A DNA stretch of 64,000 nucleotides, taken from NCBI GenBank assembly GCA_031292035.1, contig JARLHX010000423.1:124001-188000 (forward strand), given 5' to 3'. The notes under the pieces are model-generated. The model ran no database searches, was not told where the DNA came from, and saw nothing but the letters and a program-made list of their open reading frames with translations. The stretch is from Negativicutes bacterium. GTDB taxonomy: Bacteria; Bacillota_C; Negativicutes; Sporomusales_B; JARLHX01. The position numbers and the translations under genes are program-made. Below are positions 8,212 through 19,309 of this stretch, piece after piece; the first letter of the stretch is position 1, and each line of letters starts with the position of its first letter.

Positions 8212-9321
8212 TTACAGTGCATTCAGATAGAGTCGCGGCACCCTGGCACTGACGGCGCAAACCAGCTCGTAATTGATGGTGCCGACGAGGTCGGCCAGCT
8301 CGGTCACGGTGATTTCTGCTGCTCCCTGCCGCCCGAAAAGCACGGCCTCGTCGCCGATGGCGGCGTCGCAGACCGGACCGAGGTCAACCATCAACTGGTC
8401 CATGCAAACCCGTCCGACCACCGGTCGGCGCCGGCCGCCGATCAGCACGTGGGCCTTGTTGGATAACAAGCGGCTGTAGCCGTCGGCGTAGCCGAGCGGC
8501 AGGGTGGCGATATAGGTTTGCCGATCAGTGGTATAGGTGCAGCCATAACTGATGTCGGTACCGGCCGGAACCTGTTTGATGTAAACAATGCGGCTTTTGA
8601 GGCTCATTGCTGGCCGCAGGTCCAAGGTATGGTGCATTTCGTTTGAAGGGGGCAGGCCATAGAGGATGATGCCAGGCCTGACGGTGTTGAAATGGCCTGC
8701 CGGCAGGTCGATGATGGTGGCGCTGTTGGCGGCAGATAAATAGGGGAGGCTGGAGGCCTGGTCGACTGCGGTTTGAAAGAGGGTAAGCTGGCCGGCGGCG
8801 CAGGTTTTGTCGCTGGCGTCGGCCATGGCTAGGTGGGTGAACATACCCACCGGCTCGATGCCGGACATGGTGGCGGTGTGACCGAGGAGGCCGGCCAGAT
8901 GGTCGGGGGTGACACCGATTCGCCCCATGCCGGTATCGACTTTTAGGATGATCTGAGCCCGGCGGCCCCTGGCGCGGGCGGCTCCGTCGAGAGCCCTGAG
9001 GCCCTCCGGGGCGCAGGTGGTGGCGATCAGATTATGCTGCACCAGAAAGTCGGCTTGCTCGGGCAGGGTCAGTCCCAACACGAAAATGGGCACAGTAACG
9101 CCGGCCTCCCGAAGTTCGGCGCCCTCCTCCGGCAAAGCCACCGCCAGGCAGTCGGCTCCCGCCTGCAAGGCCGTCCGGCTCACCGGTCGGGCGCCATGAC
9201 CGTAGGCGTTGGCTTTGACCACGGCGACAAGCTTGGTTTTCGGGCCGATTGTGGCTCTGATTTGACCGATGTTGTGGCGGATGGCCGCCAGGTCGATTTC
9301 AGCTACTGTTGGTCGTATCAT
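8212..9321 (-). CDS. alr: Alanine racemase
   Basis: This PLP enzyme interconverts L- and D-alanine for peptidoglycan. The PLP lysine is K36 in LVAVVKANAYGHG. The second catalytic residue, a Tyr, is in ISYGCTYTT in the C-terminal beta domain, followed by LPLGYADGYSR and VGRVCMDQLMVDL. The length of 369 residues is normal. In many Firmicutes alr lies between nnr and ndoAI; here it has moved to the other strand about 5 kb away. Confidence 0.96.
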   Translation of the reverse strand: MIRPTVAEIDLAAIRHNIGQIRATIGPKTKLVAVVKANAYGHGARPVSRTALQAGADCLAVALPEEGAELREAGVTVPIFVLGLTLPEQADFLVQHNLIATTCAPEGLRALDGAARARGRRAQIILKVDTGMGRIGVTPDHLAGLLGHTATMSGIEPVGMFTHLAMADASDKTCAAGQLTLFQTAVDQASSLPYLSAANSATIIDLPAGHFNTVRPGIILYGLPPSNEMHHTLDLRPAMSLKSRIVYIKQVPAGTDISYGCTYTTDRQTYIATLPLGYADGYSRLLSNKAHVLIGGRRRPVVGRVCMDQLMVDLGPVCDAAIGDEAVLFGRQGAAEITVTELADLVGTINYELVCAVSARVPRLYLNAL

Positions 9322-9467
9322 ACTGTCTTCTCCGTCTCCGTCGATATTGGGGAAGCCCCCTCTATTTTGTCCACTTCATAGGCTCCCCCTGATAAAACGG
9401 TTAATACATGTCTTAAACGCCAAGCAGGGATAATCCTCCGCCGATACAACTTTTTTTACCGCCGTGG

Positions 9468-9473
9468 TATACT
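9468..9473 (+). promoter_or_regulatory. Possible -10 box for the thiL-tsa operon
   Basis: TATACT lies about 70 bases before thiL. The -35 position holds only a weak TACAAC. It is offered because this is the only good -10 candidate in the divergent alr/thiL gap. Confidence 0.4.
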
Positions 9474-9541
9474 AGCAGTGCAGGAAATGCCAGGATCAGG
9501 CAGAAATTAACACAGGAAAAGTTTTTATACGGTAGGTGGCT

Positions 9542-10528
9542 ATGAAGCTAAAAGATGTTGGTGAATTTGGCCTGATCGATTTGATCAAAGAAGATACCAT
9601 TGTCGATCCGACCGATGTGGTGGTGGGGATTGGCGATGACGCCGCGGTCTATGCGCCAAGTGCAGGAAAGTATGAACTCTTGACCACCGATATGCTGGTG
9701 GAAAATGTCCATTTCGATCTGTCCAAAACTTCAGCCTGGCAGCTCGGTTACCGGGCCATCGCCGTGAACCTGAGCGATATTGCGGCCATGGGCGGCCGTC
9801 CGCGCCATGCTGTGGTGTCCATTGCTCTGCCGCCCCATCTGACGGTGGACTTTGTTGTTGATTTATACAAAGGGATGAAGGAACTCTGCCGGGAATTCGC
9901 AGTAAATATCATCGGCGGCGACACGGTGTCCAGTCCCCACGGGCTGGTGATCAATATCGGCGTGGTGGGCGAGGCCGAACCGGAGAACCTTCTCCGGCGT
10001 AACGGCGCACGGCCCGGCGATCTGGTGGTGGTTACCGGGACGCTGGGTGACTCGGCCTGCGGCTTGGAGCTCTTGTTTCGGCAAGGGTGGGAAGACTTCG
10101 CGTTTGCCTGGCCGCTGGTTACCGCCCATCTGACCCCCCGGCCCCAGGTTGCGATCGGGCACACCCTGGCGGGCTTCGGAGCGACCAGCGCCGATGATAT
10201 CAGCGACGGTCTGGCCAGTGAGGCCCATGAGCTGGCGCGGGCCAGCAAGGTAGGGTTGCGGCTGTTCGCTGATAAGATACCCCTTTCGCCGGAAATCATC
10301 AAGGCTGGTCGCCATCTGGGCAAAAAGCCGCTTGATTATGCCCTTTTCGGCGGCGAGGATTTTCAATTGGTATTTACCATCGCTGCTGCCGGCTTTGCCG
10401 CTTTGCCGCAGGCGGAGGTTGGGTTTACTGCGGTGGGTGAGGTAACGGTCGGGCAGGGGGTCGTGCTGGTGGATGCCGCCGGTGTGAGCTCTGAGCTGGA
10501 ACCAAAGGGCTATAACCATTTCCGCTAG
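9542..10528 (+). CDS. thiL: Thiamine-monophosphate kinase
   Basis: It phosphorylates thiamine monophosphate to the diphosphate. Family motifs are [60 protein letters not shown], and [13 protein letters not shown] for ATP and Mg binding. I prefer ATG 9542 (GGTAGG just upstream) over the GTG two codons earlier. It is followed after 9 bases by tsaE, so it heads an operon with t6A genes, a frequent arrangement in Firmicutes. Confidence 0.95.
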   Translation: MKLKDVGEFGLIDLIKEDTIVDPTDVVVGIGDDAAVYAPSAGKYELLTTDMLVENVHFDLSKTSAWQLGYRAIAVNLSDIAAMGGRPRHAVVSIALPPHLTVDFVVDLYKGMKELCREFAVNIIGGDTVSSPHGLVINIGVVGEAEPENLLRRNGARPGDLVVVTGTLGDSACGLELLFRQGWEDFAFAWPLVTAHLTPRPQVAIGHTLAGFGATSADDISDGLASEAHELARASKVGLRLFADKIPLSPEIIKAGRHLGKKPLDYALFGGEDFQLVFTIAAAGFAALPQAEVGFTAVGEVTVGQGVVLVDAAGVSSELEPKGYNHFR

Positions 10529-10537
10529 GAGGAAACT

Positions 10538-11038
10538 ATGCTGGCAGTGACAACAAATACCCCGGACGCGACCCATGCCTTTGGCCGAACGCTTGCTGCC
10601 AGGTTGTCGCCGGGGGATGTTATTTTTTTGACAGGAGACCTTGGGGCAGGCAAGACGCTACTGGTGCAGGGGATTGCCGCAGGTCTTGGCTTTGGTGAAA
10701 GGGTGACCAGCCCGACGTTTACCATTATGCACATTTACGAGGGTGGCCGTCTGACGGTGTATCATTTTGACTTGTACCGTTTGGACCGGCCGGAGCAGCT
10801 TGACGATATCGGTTTTGAAGAATACAAAAATCCAGATGGGGTGGCGGTCATCGAATGGGCGGACAAGTTTACCGCTGAGATGCCTGACGCCGGACTTTGG
10901 ATTACGCTGAAGCCGGGCCCTGATGCGGCAGAACGGGTGATTACCCTGGAACCGAAAGGTGCCCGCTATGTGGCGCTGTGCGAGGAGTTGAAACAGGTTG
11001 CCGATTCTAGCTTTAGACACGGCCACGCTGGTATCTAG
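10538..11038 (+). CDS. tsaE: tRNA t6A synthesis ATPase TsaE
   Basis: This 166-residue P-loop ATPase has the Walker A motif GDLGAGKT (K39, T40), the switch-like [13 protein letters not shown], and [22 protein letters not shown]. It supports the TsaB-TsaD complex in making N6-threonylcarbamoyl-adenosine on tRNA. An AGGAGGA ribosome site precedes the ATG. Its 3' end overlaps tsaB by 41 bases. Confidence 0.95.
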   Translation: MLAVTTNTPDATHAFGRTLAARLSPGDVIFLTGDLGAGKTLLVQGIAAGLGFGERVTSPTFTIMHIYEGGRLTVYHFDLYRLDRPEQLDDIGFEEYKNPDGVAVIEWADKFTAEMPDAGLWITLKPGPDAAERVITLEPKGARYVALCEELKQVADSSFRHGHAGI

Positions 11039-11702
11039 CGTGGCGCTGGCCAGCCGCGACAGGCTGCTGGCAGAGCTTACCCTTCAGACGAGAAAAACCC
11101 ATTCCGAGCAATTAATGCCTCATGTTGAACAATTATTGGCGTTGGCTGAGCTTTCCAAGGAGTCGATCGAGGCCGTCGCCGTCAGTATCGGGCCTGGTTC
11201 TTTCACCGGCCTCAGAATCGGCTTGGCCACTGCAAAGGCGCTGGCTTACGCGCTGCATGTGCCGCTGGTCGGGGTGCCGACCCTGGAGGCGATGGCCTTT
11301 GGTTGCCCGGTGCCGGGTGCGATGCTTGCCCCGACGCTGGACGCCCAGAAAGGCAATTTATACTTGGGCCAGTACCGCTGGCAGGCGAGCGGACTGCAGC
11401 AAATCGCCCCACCCCGGGTGGTGGAACACGGCGCTGCATTTGCCGAATTGGCGGCCTTAGGGGAACCGGTGGTTATCTTCGGCGAGGCGCTGGGGCTTTA
11501 TTCTGCCGCCTTGGGGCAATCAGGCGGGCTGGTGGCGGCCGAACCGCATGTCGCAATGCCGCGGGCTGCCAGTGTGGCTTTTTTGGGTTGGCGGCTGCTG
11601 GACGGCGGTCAGCAGCATGATGTGATGACCCTTGAACCTTTATATATCAGACGGGCGGAAGCCGAAGAACTGTGGGAACAGCGCCAGGGCGGATGCCGAT
11701 GA
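10998..11702 (+). CDS. tsaB: tRNA t6A synthesis scaffold protein TsaB
   Basis: The ASKHA-fold protein starts [16 protein letters not shown] and contains SIGPGSFTGLRIGLATAKALAYAL, the TsaB signature. It is an inactive paralogue of TsaD that scaffolds the complex. It starts at a TTG with GAGGAG 10 bases upstream, inside the end of tsaE. The stop overlaps the rimI start. Confidence 0.94.
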   Translation: MPILALDTATLVSSVALASRDRLLAELTLQTRKTHSEQLMPHVEQLLALAELSKESIEAVAVSIGPGSFTGLRIGLATAKALAYALHVPLVGVPTLEAMAFGCPVPGAMLAPTLDAQKGNLYLGQYRWQASGLQQIAPPRVVEHGAAFAELAALGEPVVIFGEALGLYSAALGQSGGLVAAEPHVAMPRAASVAFLGWRLLDGGQQHDVMTLEPLYIRRAEAEELWEQRQGGCR

Positions 11703-12145
11703 AGATGGTCATTCGCAAAATGGAATTGACCGATATTGACAGGGTTGTGATTGTCGAACAGCAATCTTTTGCCGTGCCCTGGTCGCGGGCGGCGTTTGAG
11801 ACCGAGCTTGACGATAACAACCTGGCCCATTATTTTGTTGCCGAGCTGGACGGAGTGGTGGCTGGCTACGGCGGCATCTGGATCATTCTGGATGAGGCGC
11901 ATGTGACCAATATCGCCATCATGCCCGAACACCGCCGCAAAGGTCTTGGCGAAAAGCTGGTGGCAGGGCTTTTGGATTTTGCCAAGAATAATGGTGCGAC
12001 CTGCATGACCCTGGAAGTAAGGCGGTCCAATGGGGAAGCGCAGCGTCTGTACCGCCGCCTGGGGTTTGTACCGCGGGGGCTTCGCCGTCAGTACTATACT
12101 GACACCCAGGAAGACGCCCTGATCATGTGGCGGGATGAGATCTAA
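11699..12145 (+). CDS. rimI: Ribosomal protein bS18-type N-acetyltransferase
   Basis: This GNAT-fold protein of 148 residues has the RimI pattern: VEQQSFAVPWSRAAFETEL, VAGYGGIWIILDEAHVTNIAIMPEHRRKGLGEKLVAGLL (acetyl-CoA loop), TLEVRRSNGEAQRLYRRLGFV. ATG 11699 is chosen because GGGCGG lies 7 bases upstream; in-frame starts further up lack good ribosome sites. It sits between tsaB and tsaD, the usual place. Confidence 0.92.
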   Translation: MKMVIRKMELTDIDRVVIVEQQSFAVPWSRAAFETELDDNNLAHYFVAELDGVVAGYGGIWIILDEAHVTNIAIMPEHRRKGLGEKLVAGLLDFAKNNGATCMTLEVRRSNGEAQRLYRRLGFVPRGLRRQYYTDTQEDALIMWRDEI

Positions 12146-12268
12146 ACAGCAAAAAAAATGCCACTCTCGTGGCATGAGGGTGATTGCAATATACCATATG
12201 TTTTTGCTGTGGCAAGTGTTACGGTTGGGCGGGCCTGGATGTCGGCCAGACAGAGATGTTTCACATTC

Positions 12269-12295
12269 TCGGGCGGCTTCCTATGCCCGATTTTT
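12269..12295 (+). terminator. Terminator or attenuator between rimI and tsaD
   Basis: TCGGGC (12269-12274) pairs with GCCCGA (12285-12290), followed by five T. It lies 124 bases past rimI and about 40 bases before tsaD. It either ends the thiL-rimI operon or attenuates transcription into tsaD. A second hairpin at about 12157-12174 has its T run only on the minus strand. Confidence 0.65.
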
Positions 12296-12336
12296 CATTG
12301 CTTTGCCTTTGACTAGTAAGAATGGAGGGCGACGAT

Positions 12337-13353
12337 TTGGCCTTGATACTCGGATTAGAAACTAGCTGTGACGAAACTTCGGCGGCGGTGGTGGCCGACG
12401 GGCGGACCATTCTGTCCAACGTCATCTCCTCCCAAATTGATGTTCACCAGAAGTACGGCGGGGTGGTGCCGGAAATCGCCTCCCGCAAACATATCGAAAA
12501 TGTTATTCCGGTTGTGCATCAGGCACTTGCCGAGGCCGGGGCACGCCTGGAGGATGTCGCCGCCATCGGCGTGACTTACGGACCGGGTCTTGTTGGAGCG
12601 CTGCTCGTTGGAGTCGCGGCGGCCAAGGGATTGGCGTTTGCCGCCGGCAAGAACCTTGTGGGTGTCAATCATCTGGAAGGACATATTTTTGCCAACTTTT
12701 TAGCCCATCCGGAACTGGAACCGCCGTTTATCGCTCTGATCGTATCTGGGGGGCATACTTCTTTGGTGCTTATTGCTGGCTATAACGATTTTGTGCTGCT
12801 GGGCGAGACCAGAGACGACGCAGCCGGAGAAGCCTTTGACAAAATCGCCAGAGTAATGGGTCTGCCCTATCCTGGCGGCCCATATATCGACAAGCTGGCT
12901 GCCGCGGGTGATGCGGCGGCGATTCATTTTCCGCGGGCGCTGGTTGGGGATAACTATGAGTTTAGTTTCAGCGGCCTCAAGTCGGCGGTTCTCAACTATC
13001 TCAACAATGCCCGGCAGCGCGGCGACGGGGTCAGTGACGCCGATGTCGCCGCCAGTTTTCAGGCCGCGGTGGTCGATGCTCTTGTCGCGAAAACCGTTCA
13101 GGCGGCATTGCAGTCTGGTGTGGATAAAGTGGTTGTGGCCGGTGGCGTTGCTGCTAATTCCCGCTTGCGATCAGAGCTTGGCGCAAGCTGCGCGGCAAAA
13201 GGGCTGGCGCTGTTTTTCCCGCCGCCCCTCCTTTGTACCGACAATGCAGCGATGATCGCTTGCCGGGCCTATTATCAGTACCTGGCAGGGGATTTTGCCA
13301 CTCTGCGGCTGAATGCCATCCCTGCTCTAAAGTTGGGGAAAAAGAACAATTAG
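12337..13353 (+). CDS. tsaD: tRNA N6-adenosine threonylcarbamoyltransferase TsaD
   Basis: The catalytic t6A enzyme has the N-terminal [29 protein letters not shown], the metal-binding HLEGH (about 111-115), [45 protein letters not shown] and [16 protein letters not shown] 12337 is chosen: GGAGGG at 12324-12329 sits 7 bases before it and directly overlaps the alternative ATG at 12322. With that start the protein has 338 residues, normal for the family. Confidence 0.96.
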   Translation: MALILGLETSCDETSAAVVADGRTILSNVISSQIDVHQKYGGVVPEIASRKHIENVIPVVHQALAEAGARLEDVAAIGVTYGPGLVGALLVGVAAAKGLAFAAGKNLVGVNHLEGHIFANFLAHPELEPPFIALIVSGGHTSLVLIAGYNDFVLLGETRDDAAGEAFDKIARVMGLPYPGGPYIDKLAAAGDAAAIHFPRALVGDNYEFSFSGLKSAVLNYLNNARQRGDGVSDADVAASFQAAVVDALVAKTVQAALQSGVDKVVVAGGVAANSRLRSELGASCAAKGLALFFPPPLLCTDNAAMIACRAYYQYLAGDFATLRLNAIPALKLGKKNN

Positions 13354-13471
13354 TGTGGAAAAATAGTCGGGAGACAATTGTGGATAGTGTTGATTATCTA
13401 GCCAAAAGCGCGTAAAACCGCCTAATTTCTTGTGGATAACCCTGTGGACAGTGTGGATAACTTTTGGATAA
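13354..13471. promoter_or_regulatory. Cluster of DnaA-box-like nonamers
   Basis: The DnaA-box core TGTGGATAA (reverse complement of TTATCCACA) occurs exactly at 13431-13439 and 13452-13460. One-mismatch copies lie at 13354-13362 (TGTGGAAAA), 13379-13387 (TGTGGATAG) and 13463-13471 (TTTGGATAA), and a two-mismatch copy at 13443-13451. All face the same way within 118 bases directly after tsaD. No dnaA, dnaN or gidA is nearby, so this is not the usual oriC context. Confidence 0.6.
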
Positions 13472-13885
13472 CCGGTGTCTTATGCCGATATAATTGTTAT
13501 TTATGGTGGACGTGGATGGCCTAAGTCGGGGTGTGTCAATGATATATAGTGCTATTTAGCAGCTATGGCGAATATATTGCCGATAACTTCATTTCACCAT
13601 GTTTTTCGTGCTTTTTGCGGTGGCCAGTTAACCAAGGCTGTCATAAGCCGACCCTTTTCCGCCTCGCTTTTTATCAGGCTATGTTTTGTGTCCCGATGGG
13701 GCGGATTTTTATCTCCCTGGAATTTTCTTTGATCCGCCAGACGAGGACCTGCGGGGCAACTAAACCGATATTTTGGCGTGTGCAGGGCGAAAAATCTGCG
13801 TTTTGTAAATTAAGACCTCGTCACAAGGAATTTTTTATCACCAGGCAGAATACTATCAAACTTATACAGGACGCTGGAGGAATCA
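13472..13885. other. Gap before the histidine kinase with no supported gene
   Basis: About 410 bases lie between the DnaA-box cluster and the kinase. An open frame covers 13549-13902, but its product has no recognisable domain and unusual composition, and no ribosome site supports it. I see no clear terminator or RNA gene. The promoter of the kinase operon should lie here but is not obvious. Confidence 0.5.
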
Positions 13886-15307
13886 ATGGGGATTGTTGCT
13901 GATGTATGCCGCAAAATTACGGTGTTGACCCCGGCACAAGTTGAAACGTTAGACTTTAGTGCAAGCATAGTGCAGATGGTGGCCGACTTGGCCCACGCCC
14001 AGGTGACGATTTATGCCCGGGCGAGGGAAGAGAACTTCCTGGTGATTGTTGCTCAAGCCAAGCCGAACACCAGCTTTATACAATATAAACCCAATCTGCT
14101 TGGCGCTACGGTCAATGCCGCCGAAGAACCGTTGATCTGGCGAACCATCACCGCCGGCGAGAATATCACCGGTCAGCGGGAATGGGCCTTGGGGATGGAA
14201 GCGCTGTCCATGCAGACTTTTCCGCTCTATGATGCCCAGCAGGAAGTTATCGCGGTGGTCAGTTTTGAATTCAGCATCGAGGAAGCGGCAGCCGGCGATC
14301 ATGCCATTGTTGTCGAGACGGCCTATATGTTGCTTACTTCGCCCCGGGGTGCCACTGCGGAGACAATTTACCGGCCCCTCACCACCCGGGAGGGCATTAT
14401 CATTGTTGACGAGCGCGGCGAGATCGTCTTCGCCAATGCAGCGGCCAACAGCATCTATAAGATATTCGGCCTGGGGAGGATTATTGGCCGGCGGATTTAT
14501 GAACGCCAGGTGAATATCCGTCTCGCCCAAAAGGCTGCCAATACCCGTCAGCCCCAAGAGGCTGAGATGGAAATCGGCAATATCGTGCTTGCCCAGCGGG
14601 CCATTCCCATCGTTCGGGGCAACCAGACACTACGCACCATTATCATCGTGGCCGATATCACTGAGATTAAGAAAAAAGAGAAAGAGCTGCTGGTCAAGTC
14701 GGCTGTTATCCAGGAAATCCATCACCGGGTAAAAAATAATCTCCAGACCATCGCCAGCCTGCTTCGCTTACAGGCGCGCCGCACCAAGTCCGATGAGGTC
14801 AAGGCCGCCCTGCGCGAAAGTGTAAACCGGATTTTGAGCATTTCGGTGGTTCACGAGTTTCTTTCCCAACAAGACGCCGAGTTTATCGATGTCGCCGAAG
14901 TGGCCAAAAATATTCTCGATCTGGTGATCCAAAATATGCTGGAGCCGGATTTTAATATTCAAACCCTTTTCAACGGTCAAAAGATGGTGCTGCCTTCAGA
15001 CGCAGCGATCAGTCTGGCCCTGGTAATCAACGAACTGATCCAAAATTCGATTGAACACGGTTTTGTCGGTCGGCGCGAGGGGGTAATCGGTGTCGACATG
15101 AGTACCCGCAAAGATGCCTACCAGATTGAGATCTGGGATGACGGTATCGGGTTGCCGCCGGATTTCAACCAGGCGCAATCGAACAGTCTGGGGCTGCAGA
15201 TCAGCCGAACGCTGATTGAACACGACCTGGGCGGCGAGTTCCGGTTGTATTCCGAAGGGGGCACTCATGCCTGCATCACCATTCCCCGCAGTAAGGAGGA
15301 AGGATAA
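13886..15307 (+). CDS. PdtaS-like sensor histidine kinase (HisKA_2 type)
   Basis: The 473-residue soluble kinase has no transmembrane segments. Residues 1-150 look like the GAF-like N-terminal domain of PdtaS kinases, and about 165-265 form a PAS domain (EGIIIVDERGEIVFANAAANSIY). The phospho-accepting helix is EIHHRVKNNLQTIASLLRLQ (His near 280), typical of HWE/HisKA_2 kinases. The HATPase follows (LVINELIQNSIEHGF, WDDGIGLPP, SLGLQIS). It precedes its ANTAR response regulator by 2 bases. Such pairs act by RNA binding and antitermination. Confidence 0.9.
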   Translation: MGIVADVCRKITVLTPAQVETLDFSASIVQMVADLAHAQVTIYARAREENFLVIVAQAKPNTSFIQYKPNLLGATVNAAEEPLIWRTITAGENITGQREWALGMEALSMQTFPLYDAQQEVIAVVSFEFSIEEAAAGDHAIVVETAYMLLTSPRGATAETIYRPLTTREGIIIVDERGEIVFANAAANSIYKIFGLGRIIGRRIYERQVNIRLAQKAANTRQPQEAEMEIGNIVLAQRAIPIVRGNQTLRTIIIVADITEIKKKEKELLVKSAVIQEIHHRVKNNLQTIASLLRLQARRTKSDEVKAALRESVNRILSISVVHEFLSQQDAEFIDVAEVAKNILDLVIQNMLEPDFNIQTLFNGQKMVLPSDAAISLALVINELIQNSIEHGFVGRREGVIGVDMSTRKDAYQIEIWDDGIGLPPDFNQAQSNSLGLQISRTLIEHDLGGEFRLYSEGGTHACITIPRSKEEG

Positions 15308-15309
15308 TT

Positions 15310-15891
15310 ATGCAAACACTTAGAATCGTCGTTGCTGACAATGAATCGATTATCCGTATGGATCTGAAAGAACTGCTGGAAGAGGCCGGACATACTGTGG
15401 TGGGAGAAGCCGCCGACGGAGTCAAGGCCATTGAATTGACCCGCAAACATAAGCCCGATCTGGTGATCATGGATATCAAAATGCCGGAAATGGACGGCAT
15501 TGCAGCCGCTAAAATTATTTCGGCGGAAAAAATCGCCCCGGTTCTCTTACTCACTGCTTTCAGCCAGAAAGAGATTGTCGAGAAGGCTAAGGATTCGGGT
15601 GTGCTGGCCTATCTGGTCAAACCGGTAAAAGAGGCCAATCTTTTTCCGGCCATCGAAATTGCTTTGTCGCGATTCCAGGAATTCGCCGAACTGGGGCGGG
15701 AACTGGAAGATGTAAAGAATTCACTCGAAACCCGCAAGATGCTGGATCGGGCAAAGGGCATTCTGATGGATGCCTATAACCTGAGTGAAAACGAAGCCTA
15801 TCGCCGCATCCAGCAGTACAGCATGGCCAAACGCAAATCCATCCGTGAGGTGGCGGAGTCGATTGTAGCGGCCGCTGTCAAGAAAAAATAG
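15310..15891 (+). CDS. ANTAR-domain response regulator (PdtaR/EutV-like)
   Basis: The receiver domain (1-115) has ADNE near the start, the phospho-acceptor D55 in LVIMDIKMPEMDG, and K in YLVKPV. The C-terminal ANTAR domain (about 125-188) reads ELEDVKNSLETRKMLDRAKGILMDAYNLSENEAYRRIQQYSMAKRK in pattern (shown here only to identify the three-helix RNA-binding fold). ANTAR proteins bind paired hexanucleotide-loop hairpins in leaders and prevent termination. No target leader was recognised in this window. Confidence 0.92.
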   Translation: MQTLRIVVADNESIIRMDLKELLEEAGHTVVGEAADGVKAIELTRKHKPDLVIMDIKMPEMDGIAAAKIISAEKIAPVLLLTAFSQKEIVEKAKDSGVLAYLVKPVKEANLFPAIEIALSRFQEFAELGRELEDVKNSLETRKMLDRAKGILMDAYNLSENEAYRRIQQYSMAKRKSIREVAESIVAAAVKKK

Positions 15892-15919
15892 ATTGGTCCA
15901 TTCAGAGGAGAAATGCCGA

Positions 15920-16411
15920 ATGGCTGTTCGCCGTTATCAACGTTATCCTGTCAGTGGAAAAAATTCGCTGCGCTTTTGGCCAGATGCCGTCAGTCCGCTG
16001 CGCGTCGTCTGGAATTTTTTCATCCTTTCTCTATGCCGGATTTCGCCGTCCTTTGTGTTGAAAAATGCTTTATACCGTATGCTCGGCGTTCAAGTCGGCG
16101 AAAATGCGTCAGTAGGCCTGATGGTTATGCTGGACGTTTTTTTTCCGGAAGAAGTGGAGATCGGTGCGAATGTAATTATTGGCTACAATACCACCGTGCT
16201 GGGCCATGAGTTTTTACGGGACGAGTGGCGAAAAGGCAAAGTGGTTATCGAAAAAGACGTGGTGATCGGCGCCAATTGCACCTTATTGCCTGGGGTGATC
16301 GTCGGCGAGGGGGCAGTTGTTTCGGCCATGTCCCTCATCAACAGCGATATTCCGCCGCATTCTTTCTATGGAGGCGTGCCGGCCCGCAACCTCAAGGCGG
16401 GGGAAGTATGA
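15920..16411 (+). CDS. Left-handed beta-helix (hexapeptide) acyltransferase
   Basis: This protein of 163 residues has hexapeptide-repeat sequence: LGVQVGENASVGLMVMLDV, VEIGANVIIGYNTTVLGHEF, VVIEKDVVIGANCTLLPGVIVGEGAVV and the closing YGGVPARNLK. It resembles maltose/galactoside acetyltransferase-like enzymes. A His in VLGHEF may be the catalytic base. ATG 15920 has AGAGGAG 9 bases upstream; the TTG at 15893 does not. Its stop overlaps the DUF1405 start (ATGA). The acyl acceptor is unknown. Confidence 0.82.
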   Translation: MAVRRYQRYPVSGKNSLRFWPDAVSPLRVVWNFFILSLCRISPSFVLKNALYRMLGVQVGENASVGLMVMLDVFFPEEVEIGANVIIGYNTTVLGHEFLRDEWRKGKVVIEKDVVIGANCTLLPGVIVGEGAVVSAMSLINSDIPPHSFYGGVPARNLKAGEV

Positions 16412-16998
16412 GGATTTTTTCCGCCCGATGGTTTTTGATTGCCTTGGTTTGCGTCAATCTTGTCGGAACGGTCTGGGGCGTGCTTTGGTATTGGGAACAA
16501 CTGCAGGAGACCCCCTGGTATTTGTTGCCTGTTGTGCCTGATTCGCCGCTGCATGCAATGCTGTTCGGCATTTTCATTTTTTGGCTGCTGGCAAATAATG
16601 CGTCGCTCTGGACGCCCTGGCGCTCCTTTATTGCCTGGGCCGGCGCGCTGGGGGTCGTGAAATACGGCCTATGGACGACGGTGATTCTCAGCCAATATCT
16701 GTTGGCGCCAGGCAGCTATCCTGTGGCGCAGGACTGGATGCTGTACGCCAGTCACGGCGGCATGGCCCTGCAGGGGCTGGTGTATATGGACAAGCTGCCC
16801 CAAAAAGCCGCGCCGGCGGCTTGGGCTCTGCTCTGGTTTGCTCTGAACGATTTTTGCGACTATGTCTTGATGACCCATCCCCGGCTGCCGCTTCCTGATC
16901 AGGTGGCGGTGGCGGGGTGGACAGGCATTACGCTGACGGTGCTGGTAGCCTTGCTGGCCCTCAAAACTTTATGGCGGAAAGACGAAGCAGTGGGATGA
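16408..16998 (+). CDS. DUF1405 family membrane protein
   Basis: The 196-residue protein has about six hydrophobic segments (FLIALVCVNLVGTVWGVLWY, a second near 45-65, and LTVLVALLALKTLW at the end). It shows the DUF1405 pattern WYWEQLQETPWYLLPVVPDSPLHA and YASHGGMALQGL. The start ATG 16408 overlaps the preceding stop by 4 bases, so the two genes are coupled. The function is unknown. Confidence 0.82.
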   Translation: MRIFSARWFLIALVCVNLVGTVWGVLWYWEQLQETPWYLLPVVPDSPLHAMLFGIFIFWLLANNASLWTPWRSFIAWAGALGVVKYGLWTTVILSQYLLAPGSYPVAQDWMLYASHGGMALQGLVYMDKLPQKAAPAAWALLWFALNDFCDYVLMTHPRLPLPDQVAVAGWTGITLTVLVALLALKTLWRKDEAVG

Positions 16999-17160
16999 TG
17001 ATCCTGTTGCTTCCTCTTTTTTTCATAAGGCAATATGTTGTTCCCGGACAGACGCTAGTATAAAATGACCATTCCCAGTAAAAAATACCAAAAATACGAC
17101 CCTTTATCTAATGAGTGCAAAAAAAATAAAAAATATTTCCGATTTTCCGCGGCAATACCC

Positions 17161-17189
17161 TTGATTTTTGGTGCTAAATTATATATCAT
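17161..17189 (+). promoter_or_regulatory. SigmaA-type promoter of groESL
   Basis: TTGATT (17161-17166) and TATCAT (17184-17189) are separated by 17 bases, and CIRCE starts 12 bases downstream at the expected transcription start. Confidence 0.75.
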
Positions 17190-17200
17190 AATTTATGGAA

Positions 17201-17227
17201 TTAGCACTCGTCATTAGTGAGTGCTAA
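17201..17227 (+). promoter_or_regulatory. CIRCE operator (HrcA binding site)
   Basis: A perfect TTAGCACTC-N9-GAGTGCTAA inverted repeat lies 46 bases before groES. It is the HrcA repressor site, so groESL is derepressed by heat shock. hrcA itself is not in the window. Confidence 0.97.
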
Positions 17228-17273
17228 CAATAAACTAATTACATAGGCTAAGGATAAAAGGAGGTTATTGTAC

Positions 17274-17558
17274 ATGATCAAGCCGTTAGGCGACAGGGTA
17301 GTCATCAAACCCCTGGAAAGAGAAGAAAAAACCAAGAGTGGTATTGTCCTCCCGGACACTGCCAAGGAAAAGCCCCAGGAAGGCAGAATCGTTGCCGTGG
17401 GAACCGGTAAAGTGCTGGACAACGGTACGCGGATCGCGCTGGATGTCAAAGAAGGCGACAAGGTTATTTTCTCGAAATACGCCGGAACCGAAGTCAAAAT
17501 CGATGGTCAGGACTATCTCATTCTCAGTGAGCGCGACGTTCTGGCAATTGTAGAATAA
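17274..17558 (+). CDS. groES: Co-chaperonin GroES
   Basis: This is the 10-kDa lid of the GroEL chamber. Motifs are [27 protein letters not shown] with the mobile loop, [15 protein letters not shown], and [24 protein letters not shown]. The start ATG 17274 has AAGGAGG 9 bases upstream; a TTG two codons earlier is less well placed. It is followed after 18 bases by groEL. Confidence 0.98.
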   Translation: MIKPLGDRVVIKPLEREEKTKSGIVLPDTAKEKPQEGRIVAVGTGKVLDNGTRIALDVKEGDKVIFSKYAGTEVKIDGQDYLILSERDVLAIVE

Positions 17559-17576
17559 TAAAGGAGGAACCGATAA

Positions 17577-19229
<1,653 letters not shown>

Positions 19230-19239
19230 TAAAGAGCCG

Positions 19240-19264
19240 AAAACCCTTGATTTCCAAGGGTTTT
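19240..19264 (+). terminator. Terminator after groEL
   Basis: AAAACCCTTG (19240-19249) pairs perfectly with CAAGGGTTTT (19255-19264) around a 5-base loop, 10 bases past the groEL stop. Confidence 0.8.
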
Positions 19265-19309
19265 GACTCTCGACATCCGTCGGTGGCCATATTTTGACCA
19301 CACAGTAGT

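Noticed and set aside
13549..13902. 117-codon frame upstream of the histidine kinase
   Set aside because: It has no ribosome site and no domain, and its composition is unlike neighbouring genes.
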